A stretch of DNA of 5,466 nucleotides from an uncultured Porphyromonas sp. (GTDB lineage: Bacteria > Bacteroidota > Bacteroidia > Bacteroidales > Porphyromonadaceae), in contig CAMXXM010000109.1 in the NCBI GenBank assembly GCA_947253195.1, positions 1-5,466 on the forward strand, read 5' to 3'. Shown here one piece after another: positions 1 through 5,387 of this stretch (the stretch's first letter is position 1; every line of letters starts with the position of its first letter). Position numbers and translations under genes: made by a program. The notes beneath the pieces were generated by a model, which ran no database searches, was not told the DNA's origin, and saw nothing but the letters and a program-made list of their open reading frames with translations.

Positions 1-682
1 AGGAGACGATGAAGACCGCCTTCTTGGGGTTCTCAGGCCAGAGGAACTTGACCACCCGACCATATATAAATATGGTGAGCCACGAGTAGAGCGGCACCTT
101 GATGTCTCGGAAGACCAGCAGACCGAAGACGACCACGATCGAGTCGATGATGATGATGCAGGTGCCGAGCTTGATATTCCTTCCCTTCGCGATGATCCGC
201 CCCAGCACGTCCGTCCCGGCGCTCGTGCTCTCGGCACGGAAGACGAGGAAGACCCCCACACCGAGGATCGCCCCACCGTAGCAGGAGGCGAGAATCATGT
301 CGTCGATGATCGGCTTGTGGTCGAGGAAGAGGGTGATCCCGTCGGTGAAGAGCGAGATGAGGATAAAGGTGAGCACCGTCTTGGGTCCCGACTTCAGCCC
401 CAGCCTATGCATCGCGAGGAGGAGAAGGGGGACGTTGAAGAAGAGAGCCGTCGTCCCGATCGGCAGTCCGTCGGGAGCGAAGGCAAATACCCCCCTCGTC
501 AGCTCGTGGAGGGCGATGGTGATACCATAGACCCCTCCGGGGATGATGTCGTTGGGGGCGATGAAGCCACCATACGCCAGCGCCTCAAGGAAGGAGCCGA
601 TGACGATCAGGAGGATCTCCTTAGCCATCGGTCCGGCTCGGTGAGTCGTTGTCTCAGCGGAGGGGACAGCAGGGTCAGTCAT
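1..682 (-). CDS. YitT-family multi-pass membrane protein, N-terminal part (runs off left edge)
   Basis: Reading the minus strand from an ATG at 682-680 gives 227 uninterrupted codons to the window edge. The product is very hydrophobic, with probable membrane segments near residues 22-40, 45-63, 77-92, 101-120, 128-148 and 173-191. Hallmarks of the YitT (DUF161) family are visible: IIPGGVYGI near residue 46, FFNVPLLLL near 81, GGAILGVGVFLVFRAEST near 136-153 followed by AGTD and a GRIIAKGRNIKLGT stretch, and KKAVFIVS at the edge, where the family's cytoplasmic DUF2179 domain begins. The usual GGTD is AGTD here. The molecular function of YitT proteins is not settled, so none is assigned. The first 18 residues are polar and could be non-native: a second ATG (628-626, protein starting MAKEILL) is an equally plausible start, and neither has a strong ribosome binding site. 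The gene is divergent from everything to its right up to the intron. Family call is firm; start is uncertain. Confidence 0.88.
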   Translation of the reverse strand, partial: MTDPAVPSAETTTHRAGPMAKEILLIVIGSFLEALAYGGFIAPNDIIPGGVYGITIALHELTRGVFAFAPDGLPIGTTALFFNVPLLLLAMHRLGLKSGPKTVLTFILISLFTDGITLFLDHKPIIDDMILASCYGGAILGVGVFLVFRAESTSAGTDVLGRIIAKGRNIKLGTCIIIIDSIVVVFGLLVFRDIKVPLYSWLTIFIYGRVVKFLWPENPKKAVFIVS

Positions 683-721
683 TATCGGTAGTGTATCAAG
701 TTGCCGTGGTTGATTCTGATG

Positions 722-729
722 CGAAGTTA
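722..729 (-). promoter_or_regulatory. Possible -7 box for the YitT-family gene
   Basis: On the minus strand this reads TAACTTCG, one mismatch from the Bacteroidota -7 consensus TAnnTTTG. It lies about 40 nt upstream of the ATG at 682, which would give a leader of roughly 30 nt. No TTG-like -33 element sits at the expected spacing, so support is weak. The surrounding bases also resemble the outer end of the right inverted repeat of the neighbouring insertion sequence relic. Confidence 0.3.
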
Positions 730-784
730 GCCATTTTTTCGCTTCCTCTACACCCCCTCATCTCGCAGGTCATGGCGACACAGT

Positions 785-808
785 AAGGACCAATTCGCAT
801 TTTGATGT
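785..808 (+). repeat. Left terminal inverted repeat of the IS relic
   Basis: The inner 17 bases, AATTCGCATTTTGATGT (792-808), are an exact reverse complement of 1548-1564. Extending outward, seven more positions align with two mismatches (789 and 791). Matching stops abruptly at 784, which fits a true element end. Confidence 0.8.
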
Positions 809-852
809 ACAGGGACGGGAGGGGAAAAGGGATTACCTTTGCTGAGGAGACA

Positions 853-1144
853 ATGGATAATAGGTGAGGAAGTAGTCAGAGGAAACAGCAGAGATTAAGG
901 GAGCTTATATCGGCCTTTGTCCCGGAGGAGATCCGTCGAGACTTTGAGCTGAAGGAGGTGGACTTATGCGGGTATATGAATTCCTACGAGATCCATCCTT
1001 TTTCCATAGGCTAGTCTAGAGGCTTTTATCTTCATACGTTGCCGTCGGTGGAAGGAGAAGGATGGTCGAGAATCCTTTTTCAACACTTATAAACGCACGA
1101 TAGAAGAGATCAAACGCACGCCGAAGTTTGGTGCTACTTTGTAA
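853..1144 (+). pseudogene. Transposase N-terminal remnant (ISAon1-like), broken
   Basis: Starting at ATG 853 the frame reads MDNR, then TGA at 865-867, then continues open in the same frame with a run containing LRELISAFVPEEIRRDFELK and EVDLCGYMNSYEIHPFSIG, ending at TAG 1012-1014. The homology then continues in the +1-shifted frame opened at 1010: FIFIRCRRWKEKDGRESF, NTYKRTIEEIKRTPKFGATL, ending at TAA 1142-1144. Together these match the layout of the short N-terminal ORF of ISAon1-family elements: an acidic 'FELxEV' segment, an arginine-rich RRxRW patch, then an 'NTYK...TPxF' end. At least two nonsense changes and one frameshift make it non-functional. A TACCTTTG box at 834-841, just before the ATG, may be the relic of its promoter. 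Confidence 0.65.
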
Positions 1145-1372
1145 ATGAATGGTTGAGGGGAAACCATATGCATTGATAATCTTGTCTATGTCCTCGGGAC
1201 GGATGCGAAGCGTCTTGACGGTATAACGAGCCTATATGCCTGTGAAAAACAGATCAGAAGTAAAAAGAAGACAAGTCTTAAGCCCATCATCAAAGCGGGA
1301 TGGAGAGTAATGTGGAGGAGACACGCAATATTACAACTTTCCTCCTGTCAAAATCCCCCCCCCTTTTTTTGA
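1145..1372 (+). other. Interior of the IS relic with no recognisable coding
   Basis: This stretch joins the N-terminal and C-terminal transposase scraps. One plus-strand frame stays open from 1157 to a TAG at 1391-1396 without an obvious start and with no similarity I can recognise. Much of the second transposase ORF would be expected here, so I read the stretch as the scar of an internal deletion plus decay. Confidence 0.45.
1355..1370 (+). repeat. C9-T7 homopolymer tract
   Basis: Nine C followed directly by seven T, a sequence prone to slippage in replication and in sequencing. It ends in the TGA (1370-1372) that immediately precedes the open transposase C-terminal frame, so an indel here may be one of the breaks in the transposase. 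Confidence 0.9.
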
Positions 1373-1507
1373 CGGTACTTCTACCGCAGGGATAGCAACG
1401 CCAAGGCGGAGGCTCTCAACCAAAACCTCCGGCGCTTCATCAGCGTCAACTACGGAGCCGGAAACACCGACTTCTTTCCCTACCGCATCGCCCTCCACTT
1501 CTCCTGA
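1373..1507 (+). pseudogene. Transposase C-terminal remnant (ISAon1-like)
   Basis: Forty-four codons are open from 1373, directly after an in-frame TGA, to the TGA at 1505-1507. The peptide starts RYFYRRDSNAKAEALNQNLR and continues RFISVNYGAGNTDFFPYRIA. This is the characteristic end of ISAon1-family transposases, whose C-terminus carries an 'R(S/D)xNAxAExxNxxL+xFR' helix with the last catalytic acidic residue (here probably the E of AEALN) followed by 'FFxYRI'. The reading is clean over this span, so the decay lies upstream. Strand and order agree with the N-terminal scrap at 853-1144 and with the flanking inverted repeats. Confidence 0.68.
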
Positions 1508-1547
1508 ATCCCTCACATCCCCCTTTCACCATCCTCCCCCTTCCAGC

Positions 1548-1571
1548 ACATCAAAATGCGAATTAGCCCTT
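1548..1571 (-). repeat. Right terminal inverted repeat of the IS relic
   Basis: Reverse complement of the left repeat with 22 of 24 matches; the perfect core is ACATCAAAATGCGAATT at 1548-1564. It lies 40 bp downstream of the transposase C-terminal stop codon, a normal spacing for an IS end, and 54 bp upstream of the -7 box serving the lipoprotein gene. Confidence 0.8.
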
Positions 1572-1625
1572 TGAGTTTCATACAGAATTGAGGGGGGTCC
1601 CTTATGGTAATAGGATAAATTGTGG

Positions 1626-1633
1626 TACCTTTG
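1626..1633 (+). promoter_or_regulatory. Bacteroidota -7 promoter box for the lipoprotein-hydrolase unit
   Basis: TACCTTTG matches the Bacteroidota sigma-factor -7 consensus TAnnTTTG exactly. The -33 element is poor: TTATG at 1602-1606, 19 nt upstream, is the best candidate. Transcription would start near 1640 and leave a leader of roughly 135 nt before the ATG at 1776. The box lies outside the IS relic, so the promoter was probably not supplied by the element's end. Confidence 0.5.
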
Positions 1634-1639
1634 GCAAAG

Positions 1640-1775
1640 ATTGAGCAGCTAACTCTCAGTCAGTATATCTACGGCAAACGACGGATTTACCGCCCTGCCA
1701 AAAAGCAAAACATTATCGACCTTGATGCTCCTATCGGGGCGGAAAGGATGCAAAACATAAACGTCAGAGAAATTA
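1640..1775 (+). other. Long 5' leader of the lipoprotein gene
   Basis: Between the predicted transcription start and the lipoprotein ATG lie about 135 nt. An open frame passes through (1622-1915, overlapping the lipoprotein start in another frame), but its C-terminal half is only a shadow of the signal peptide region and I do not call it a gene. A six-base GC-rich pairing is possible between 1690-1695 and 1737-1742. No known riboswitch or leader motif was recognised. Confidence 0.3.
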
Positions 1776-4286
1776 ATGTACAGAGTTATCACAAACCGAA
1801 CCCATGTGGCGGTGCTGCTACTGTCGGTGTTGTCCCTCGTTGGCTGTCAGAGTCCGAGGGAGATAGGCGAGCCGGAGGCTCGAGACAAAATACTGTTTCA
1901 TCCCTTTGTGGGTGACCAACTGAGAAGCACCGAAGAGCCCGTCTCCGCACCAGCACAGAGCGGCTTCAGTGTCCGAGCATACGGTCAGGGGCGGCTCTAC
2001 TTCGAGGACAGGGTGACCGCCGCAGATCCAACCACGGGGACGGGGGTCAGGAATACGGCAGGTACCCATCCATGGCCAACCTATGAACTGGATTTTATCG
2101 GGTACGACGGTCTCGGAGACTATGGTACGCTATCTGCTGACGCCACCGACAAGAGCATAAAACTGAGCACGCCTGAGACCGTGGAGAAGCAGGGGGACAT
2201 CATTGTGGCGCGCACTATGGGACGAGCTGTCGAACACGCCACAAATGGAGTTCCGCTCTACTTTAAGCACCTCCTCTCTCAGCTCTCTGTGCAGGCGAAG
2301 AACAGTAACAAGACCTACAAGGTGGAGGTGGCCGGCGTGAAGATCGCACGCATACAGTCGCAGGCGACATTCACCTTTCCCAACGAGATAAAGCAAGACG
2401 AGGAGTTAACAGGATACACAGACCTTACGAGTCCCAAGAGCTTCGGGGCAGCCCCCGCCAACGTACTCACGCTGAATGACACGCCCCAAGAGATCGGTAA
2501 CACTGCCATCGGTAACTTTATGCTCATCCCTCAGGTGCTTACGGCGTGGAACAGGGAAGAGCAGATCGGCGGGGTCGCAGACAACGGGGGAACCTACATA
2601 GGAATATTGATAAGGATCACCACACCATCCGGTACACAGTACTACCCGCTCGAAGAGGGGAAGTATGCGTATGCGACGGTTCCTTTCTCAGTACCCGGCG
2701 GTATGAAGGCCGGCGTGCACTATCAGGTGACGCTGGACTTCAGCAGGGGAGCGGGGTATCAGGAGCCAATCCTCGGAGACGGGGTGCCTGCCGACCTGCC
2801 TGTGGGGGTGGAAGTGAGCGCACGTCCCCGAGACGGAAAGGAGAAGCCCGGTGAGGCGATACTGGGCGGACCGATCAAGTTCGTCGTGTCGGTAGAGCCT
2901 TGGGAAGAGAAGGCCATCAATCTTTATCCAGGGGGCGAGGAGCGAACGCCCGTGATGATGAAGTATGGCAATCGGAAATTGGTCTTCTCTGTCCCGAAGG
3001 ATGCCACCGAGCTGCGGGAGAGCGACATCCCCGAGGTGGAGATGCCCGGGCGGAAGTTCATTCGATGGGAGGACGGCAAGGGGCATCCGGTCACGTTTCC
3101 TCACACTCTTACGACTGACTTTGTACTCACGGCCAAGCTGGAATCCTATCATGCGACGCTGGTCGTGCCGGCTGACTTCCAATTCAAGAGCGACAGGACG
3201 ACCGCTAACAAGTCGCTGGAGCTGACCGAGGAGGGATACTTACCGGAGCTTCCGGAGCTGGAGCCGAGGAAAGGATCAAAAGACGAGAGGGGCTTCGTCG
3301 GGTGGACCAAGGACACCGATCCAACCATTGAGTCGGGAGTGGTGTCAAAGGAGACCGTGCTGGAGGGTGATGTGGAGCTGTATGCCATTCTTACGGCAGG
3401 AGTGATCTCCAAGACCACCGGCAGCGAACTCTTCTTTGTCCCCGGCACGGGCGGGATGCGACCAAAGTACTTTACCTTTGCCCGTGGCGTGTCCACTCAA
3501 AGTGCCCTGCGGGCCGCACCGGAGGGGATCAAGATGCGAAACATCTATGTAGCAAAGTACCCCGTCACTCAGGCGGAGTACCTCCGGGTGATGGGCAGTA
3601 ATCCCTCCTACTTCTCCGATCCGGATCAGTCTCGCTTCAACGGCAATGGTCTTAAGGGCGTATCCCGCTTAAATGCTGGTCGGCGACCGGTAGAGTCGGT
3701 CACGTGGATGGATGCAGTACGCTTCTGCAATAAACTCAGCCAAGAGGACGGTCTCAACGCCGTCTATGCCATTGACGGTGACACTCCGGAGCAGGTAAGG
3801 CGCAACCCTGATGCCAACGGATACCGGCTTCCCACCGAGGCCGAGTGGATATGGATATCCACTGCGGCCAGCGGGGAGAACGACAGAAGATTTGCTCTCA
3901 GAAATCCTCTGGCAATCGTCGGCAACTTTGCCTGGTACAGGGACAATGCGATGCTTGGAGCTCAGACAATCTTGAATACCAAGGTGTGGCAGGCATTTAC
4001 CAATCCGGAGTACGGCACCAAGCCCGTGGGTAGCAAGAAGTCCAATGAGGAGGGGATCTGTGACATGAGTGGTAACGTATGGGAGTGGGTAGAGGACTGG
4101 TACGGAGATCGCACCTACGAGCGTGACAATGGTCCTGCAACCGGCACGTACAAGGTACTAAAGGGCGGGAGCTTCCACTCTAACGCGGAGTTCCTCAAGG
4201 TGGATTACCGAAAGAAGCATCTGCCGGATCGGACGAATAAGCTGATCGGCTTCCGAATCGTGCGCAATGTAGAATCAAGCAACTAA
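1776..4286 (+). CDS. Fimbrillin-like surface lipoprotein with InlB-type repeats and a C-terminal SUMF1/FGE-fold domain
   Basis: An 836-residue lipoprotein. Residues 1-23 are a signal peptide with an LVGC lipobox (Cys24 lipidated); the acidic-rich RE-IGEPEARD stretch after it could act as a Bacteroidota surface-export signal. Residues about 60-380 look like a fimbrillin/Mfa-like domain: VPLYFKHLLSQLSV near 159, GNFMLIPQVL near 246, AGVHYQVTLDFSRG near 312 and a closing SVEPWEE near 372. Two InlB/Listeria-Bacteroides-type repeats follow (about 397-456 with PGRKFIRWEDG; about 458-539 with GFVGWTKD and VELYAIL). Residues about 550-832 form a formylglycine-generating-enzyme (SUMF1) domain: VAKYPVTQAEYLRVMGSNPS, PVESVTWMDAVRFCNKLS, GYRLPTEAEW, GICDMSGNVWEWVEDW, LKGGSF, IGFRIVRN. 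Both catalytic cysteines are replaced (Ser802 and Leu807 after GGSF), so enzymatic activity is unlikely and a binding role is inferred. ATG 1776 is chosen because the signal peptide begins there; AGAGA lies just upstream. It precedes the hydrolase gene by 13 nt. Alternative: a fimbrial accessory or tip protein. Confidence 0.88.
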   Translation: MYRVITNRTHVAVLLLSVLSLVGCQSPREIGEPEARDKILFHPFVGDQLRSTEEPVSAPAQSGFSVRAYGQGRLYFEDRVTAADPTTGTGVRNTAGTHPWPTYELDFIGYDGLGDYGTLSADATDKSIKLSTPETVEKQGDIIVARTMGRAVEHATNGVPLYFKHLLSQLSVQAKNSNKTYKVEVAGVKIARIQSQATFTFPNEIKQDEELTGYTDLTSPKSFGAAPANVLTLNDTPQEIGNTAIGNFMLIPQVLTAWNREEQIGGVADNGGTYIGILIRITTPSGTQYYPLEEGKYAYATVPFSVPGGMKAGVHYQVTLDFSRGAGYQEPILGDGVPADLPVGVEVSARPRDGKEKPGEAILGGPIKFVVSVEPWEEKAINLYPGGEERTPVMMKYGNRKLVFSVPKDATELRESDIPEVEMPGRKFIRWEDGKGHPVTFPHTLTTDFVLTAKLESYHATLVVPADFQFKSDRTTANKSLELTEEGYLPELPELEPRKGSKDERGFVGWTKDTDPTIESGVVSKETVLEGDVELYAILTAGVISKTTGSELFFVPGTGGMRPKYFTFARGVSTQSALRAAPEGIKMRNIYVAKYPVTQAEYLRVMGSNPSYFSDPDQSRFNGNGLKGVSRLNAGRRPVESVTWMDAVRFCNKLSQEDGLNAVYAIDGDTPEQVRRNPDANGYRLPTEAEWIWISTAASGENDRRFALRNPLAIVGNFAWYRDNAMLGAQTILNTKVWQAFTNPEYGTKPVGSKKSNEEGICDMSGNVWEWVEDWYGDRTYERDNGPATGTYKVLKGGSFHSNAEFLKVDYRKKHLPDRTNKLIGFRIVRNVESSN

Positions 4287-4299
4287 GTAAGAGAGACGT

Positions 4300-5262
4300 A
4301 TGAGACACAATATTATCGTAACCCTGCTCCTTGGCACGCTCCTCACACTCCGGGGACTGACACCACTCTACGGACAGGAGCTGCAGGAGGATTGGTGGAA
4401 GACTGGCAAGTATACCATTGAGGACATCGCCGATCCGGTCTACTCCGTGGATGAAGAATATATGAGCAACACTCCCAATATCTATCTGCCAAAAGGGAAA
4501 ACGGGCAAGCTCCCTGTGGTGATCGTAATACACGGTTATGGCGCCAATAAGGATCAGATGCGACCAATAGCACAGCTCCTCGCATCGCACGGTATGCTGG
4601 TATTGAATTATACGGCCATGGATCAGAATCAGCCGTTTCAGTGGCTGGATGGTCTCATTGCGGTCTATTACCTGCTCGAGGGGGAGAGTCGGCGCCCTGA
4701 GTCCCGGCTGTACAACAGAATAGACTTTCAAAAGATCGCCCTGCTTGGACACTCCATGGGAGGTGCCGGTGTCCTGCACGTCGCGGCTATGAAGAAGCCC
4801 AACGGGCTGCTGGGTAAGATCAAGACAGTGGTGAGCATGATGCCCTATCACGGCACGACTAATGCCCTTACGGATGCCGTTGCAGGGGGAAAGGACAAGC
4901 TGGGCTGTGATATCTCCGCCACGCCCAATGCCACACTGATCATTTCGGGAGAGGTGGATCCCACGAATGAACCGATTGGTGGTTATGAATTTTATCAGAC
5001 ACTAAAGACGAATAAGCGGGTCTTCTTCTCACTCAAGGGAACTACGCACACAAACTGGATAAAGGAAGGGGATAGCAAGTATCCAGTGGCAATGCCTGTA
5101 ATCACGGCGTGGATGCTCACTTATCTGTGCGGAGAGACTCAGTATGAGAGCTACTTCAAGGAAGGAGGGCTTTACTTTGAGAAGTGGGTGCGCCGGACGC
5201 TCAAGGGAAATAAGAAGGCGGGCAGAGGAGAGTTCCCCGCTTTTGAGATCAAAGAGCCCTGA
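4300..5262 (+). CDS. Secreted alpha/beta hydrolase (dienelactone/PET-hydrolase-like esterase fold)
   Basis: A 320-residue protein. Residues 1-25 are a signal peptide (IIVTLLLGTLLTL core, probable cleavage after LYG), so it acts in the periplasm or outside; no lipobox is present. After strand VVIVIHGYGAN comes the oxyanion loop (His78-Gly79). GHSMGG places the nucleophile at Ser152, SGEVDPTNEP the acid at Asp220, and GTTHTNW the histidine at His250; order and spacing fit a complete catalytic triad. The overall arrangement resembles the chlorophyllase/cutinase/PET-hydrolase-like branch of alpha/beta hydrolases, acting on esters of unknown identity; the substrate cannot be read from the sequence. 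The C-terminal 40 residues are basic and extend beyond the core fold. It starts 13 nt after the lipoprotein stop, with AGAGAGA upstream of the ATG, so the two are almost certainly co-transcribed. No convincing terminator follows; a group II intron end lies 35 nt downstream on the other strand. Confidence 0.87.
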   Translation: MRHNIIVTLLLGTLLTLRGLTPLYGQELQEDWWKTGKYTIEDIADPVYSVDEEYMSNTPNIYLPKGKTGKLPVVIVIHGYGANKDQMRPIAQLLASHGMLVLNYTAMDQNQPFQWLDGLIAVYYLLEGESRRPESRLYNRIDFQKIALLGHSMGGAGVLHVAAMKKPNGLLGKIKTVVSMMPYHGTTNALTDAVAGGKDKLGCDISATPNATLIISGEVDPTNEPIGGYEFYQTLKTNKRVFFSLKGTTHTNWIKEGDSKYPVAMPVITAWMLTYLCGETQYESYFKEGGLYFEKWVRRTLKGNKKAGRGEFPAFEIKEP

Positions 5263-5297
5263 GAGCGAATCACGGGAGGACCGGTGCCAGTTTAGAA

Positions 5298-5353
5298 ATC
5301 GAGTAGGTCGGGAAACGAAAGTTTTCTGACCTACTTTCGTTTCCTTCCCTCTC
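5298..5353 (-). ncRNA. Group II intron domain VI with branch-point adenosine
   Basis: Minus-strand GAG-AGG (5353-5348) pairs with CCT-A-CTC (5307-5301), leaving the complement of T5304 as a single bulged A, seven nucleotides from the 3' splice site as expected for the branch point. After a three-by-three internal loop comes a perfect 12-bp stem (5344-5333 with 5322-5311) capped by a 10-nt loop. Confidence 0.85.
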
Positions 5354-5356
5354 ACA

Positions 5357-5386
5357 CCACCGTACGTGCCGTTCGGCATACGGCGG
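5357..5386 (-). ncRNA. Group II intron domain V (catalytic hairpin)
   Basis: Minus-strand CCGCCGTA (5386-5379) pairs over eight positions, one of them G-U, with TACGGTGG (5364-5357). A two-base CG bulge on the 3' side (5366-5365) separates it from an upper stem TGCC/GGCA with loop GAAC. This is the conserved domain V architecture. The catalytic triad is CGC rather than the commoner AGC, and the hairpin is 30 nt rather than the usual 34 because the upper stem is short. Confidence 0.87.
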
Positions 5387-5387
5387 T

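Larger units (their letters stand above)
785..1571 (+). mobile_element. Decayed, internally deleted insertion sequence (ISAon1-like)
   Basis: The 787-bp segment is bounded by inverted repeats (785-808 and 1548-1571) that match at 22 of 24 positions, including 17 consecutive bases. Inside, plus-strand reading recovers a transposase N-terminal region (853-1144, broken by two stops and a frameshift) and a transposase C-terminal region (1373-1507), in the order expected of a real element. Similarity to ISAon1-family transposases is judged from memory of the family's N-terminal 'FELxEV...RRRRWKxKDG...NTYK' and C-terminal 'NAxAExxNxxLRRF...FFxYRI' patterns. Most of the catalytic middle is absent or unrecognisable, so the element cannot be autonomous. 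Both ends remain, so trans-mobilisation by an intact relative is conceivable. No clear target-site duplication is visible next to the repeats. Confidence 0.7.

Noticed and set aside
317..691. Plus-strand 124-residue open frame, rich in charged residues
   Set aside because: It is the antisense shadow of the YitT-family gene, whose minus-strand translation has clear membrane segments and family motifs.
1331..1516. Minus-strand 61-residue open frame
   Set aside because: It is antisense to the transposase C-terminal remnant, which gives a recognisable peptide on the plus strand.
1690..1742. Possible leader hairpin CCGCCC/GGGCGG as a riboswitch or attenuator
   Set aside because: Only six base pairs with a 41-nt loop, no known motif, and pairings of this size occur by chance.
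1622..1915. 97-residue open frame upstream of and overlapping the lipoprotein start
   Set aside because: Its last third is an out-of-frame reading of the signal peptide region, it begins with the bases around the predicted -7 box, and nothing in it resembles a known family. The lipoprotein frame has a lipobox and domains.
2688..3182. Minus-strand 164-residue open frame inside the lipoprotein gene
   Set aside because: Shadow of the fimbrillin and InlB-repeat regions, with no domain features of its own.
4195..4851. Minus-strand 218-residue open frame crossing the lipoprotein-hydrolase junction
   Set aside because: It runs antisense through the end of the SUMF1 domain and the hydrolase active-site region, both of which are clearly coding on the plus strand; its histidine- and cysteine-rich composition is typical of a shadow.
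5311..5344. Perfect 12-bp inverted repeat as a rho-independent terminator for the hydrolase gene
   Set aside because: The stem is AT-rich in places, lacks a following T-run, and fits precisely as the distal stem of intron domain VI, including the bulged A and 3' splice site around it.
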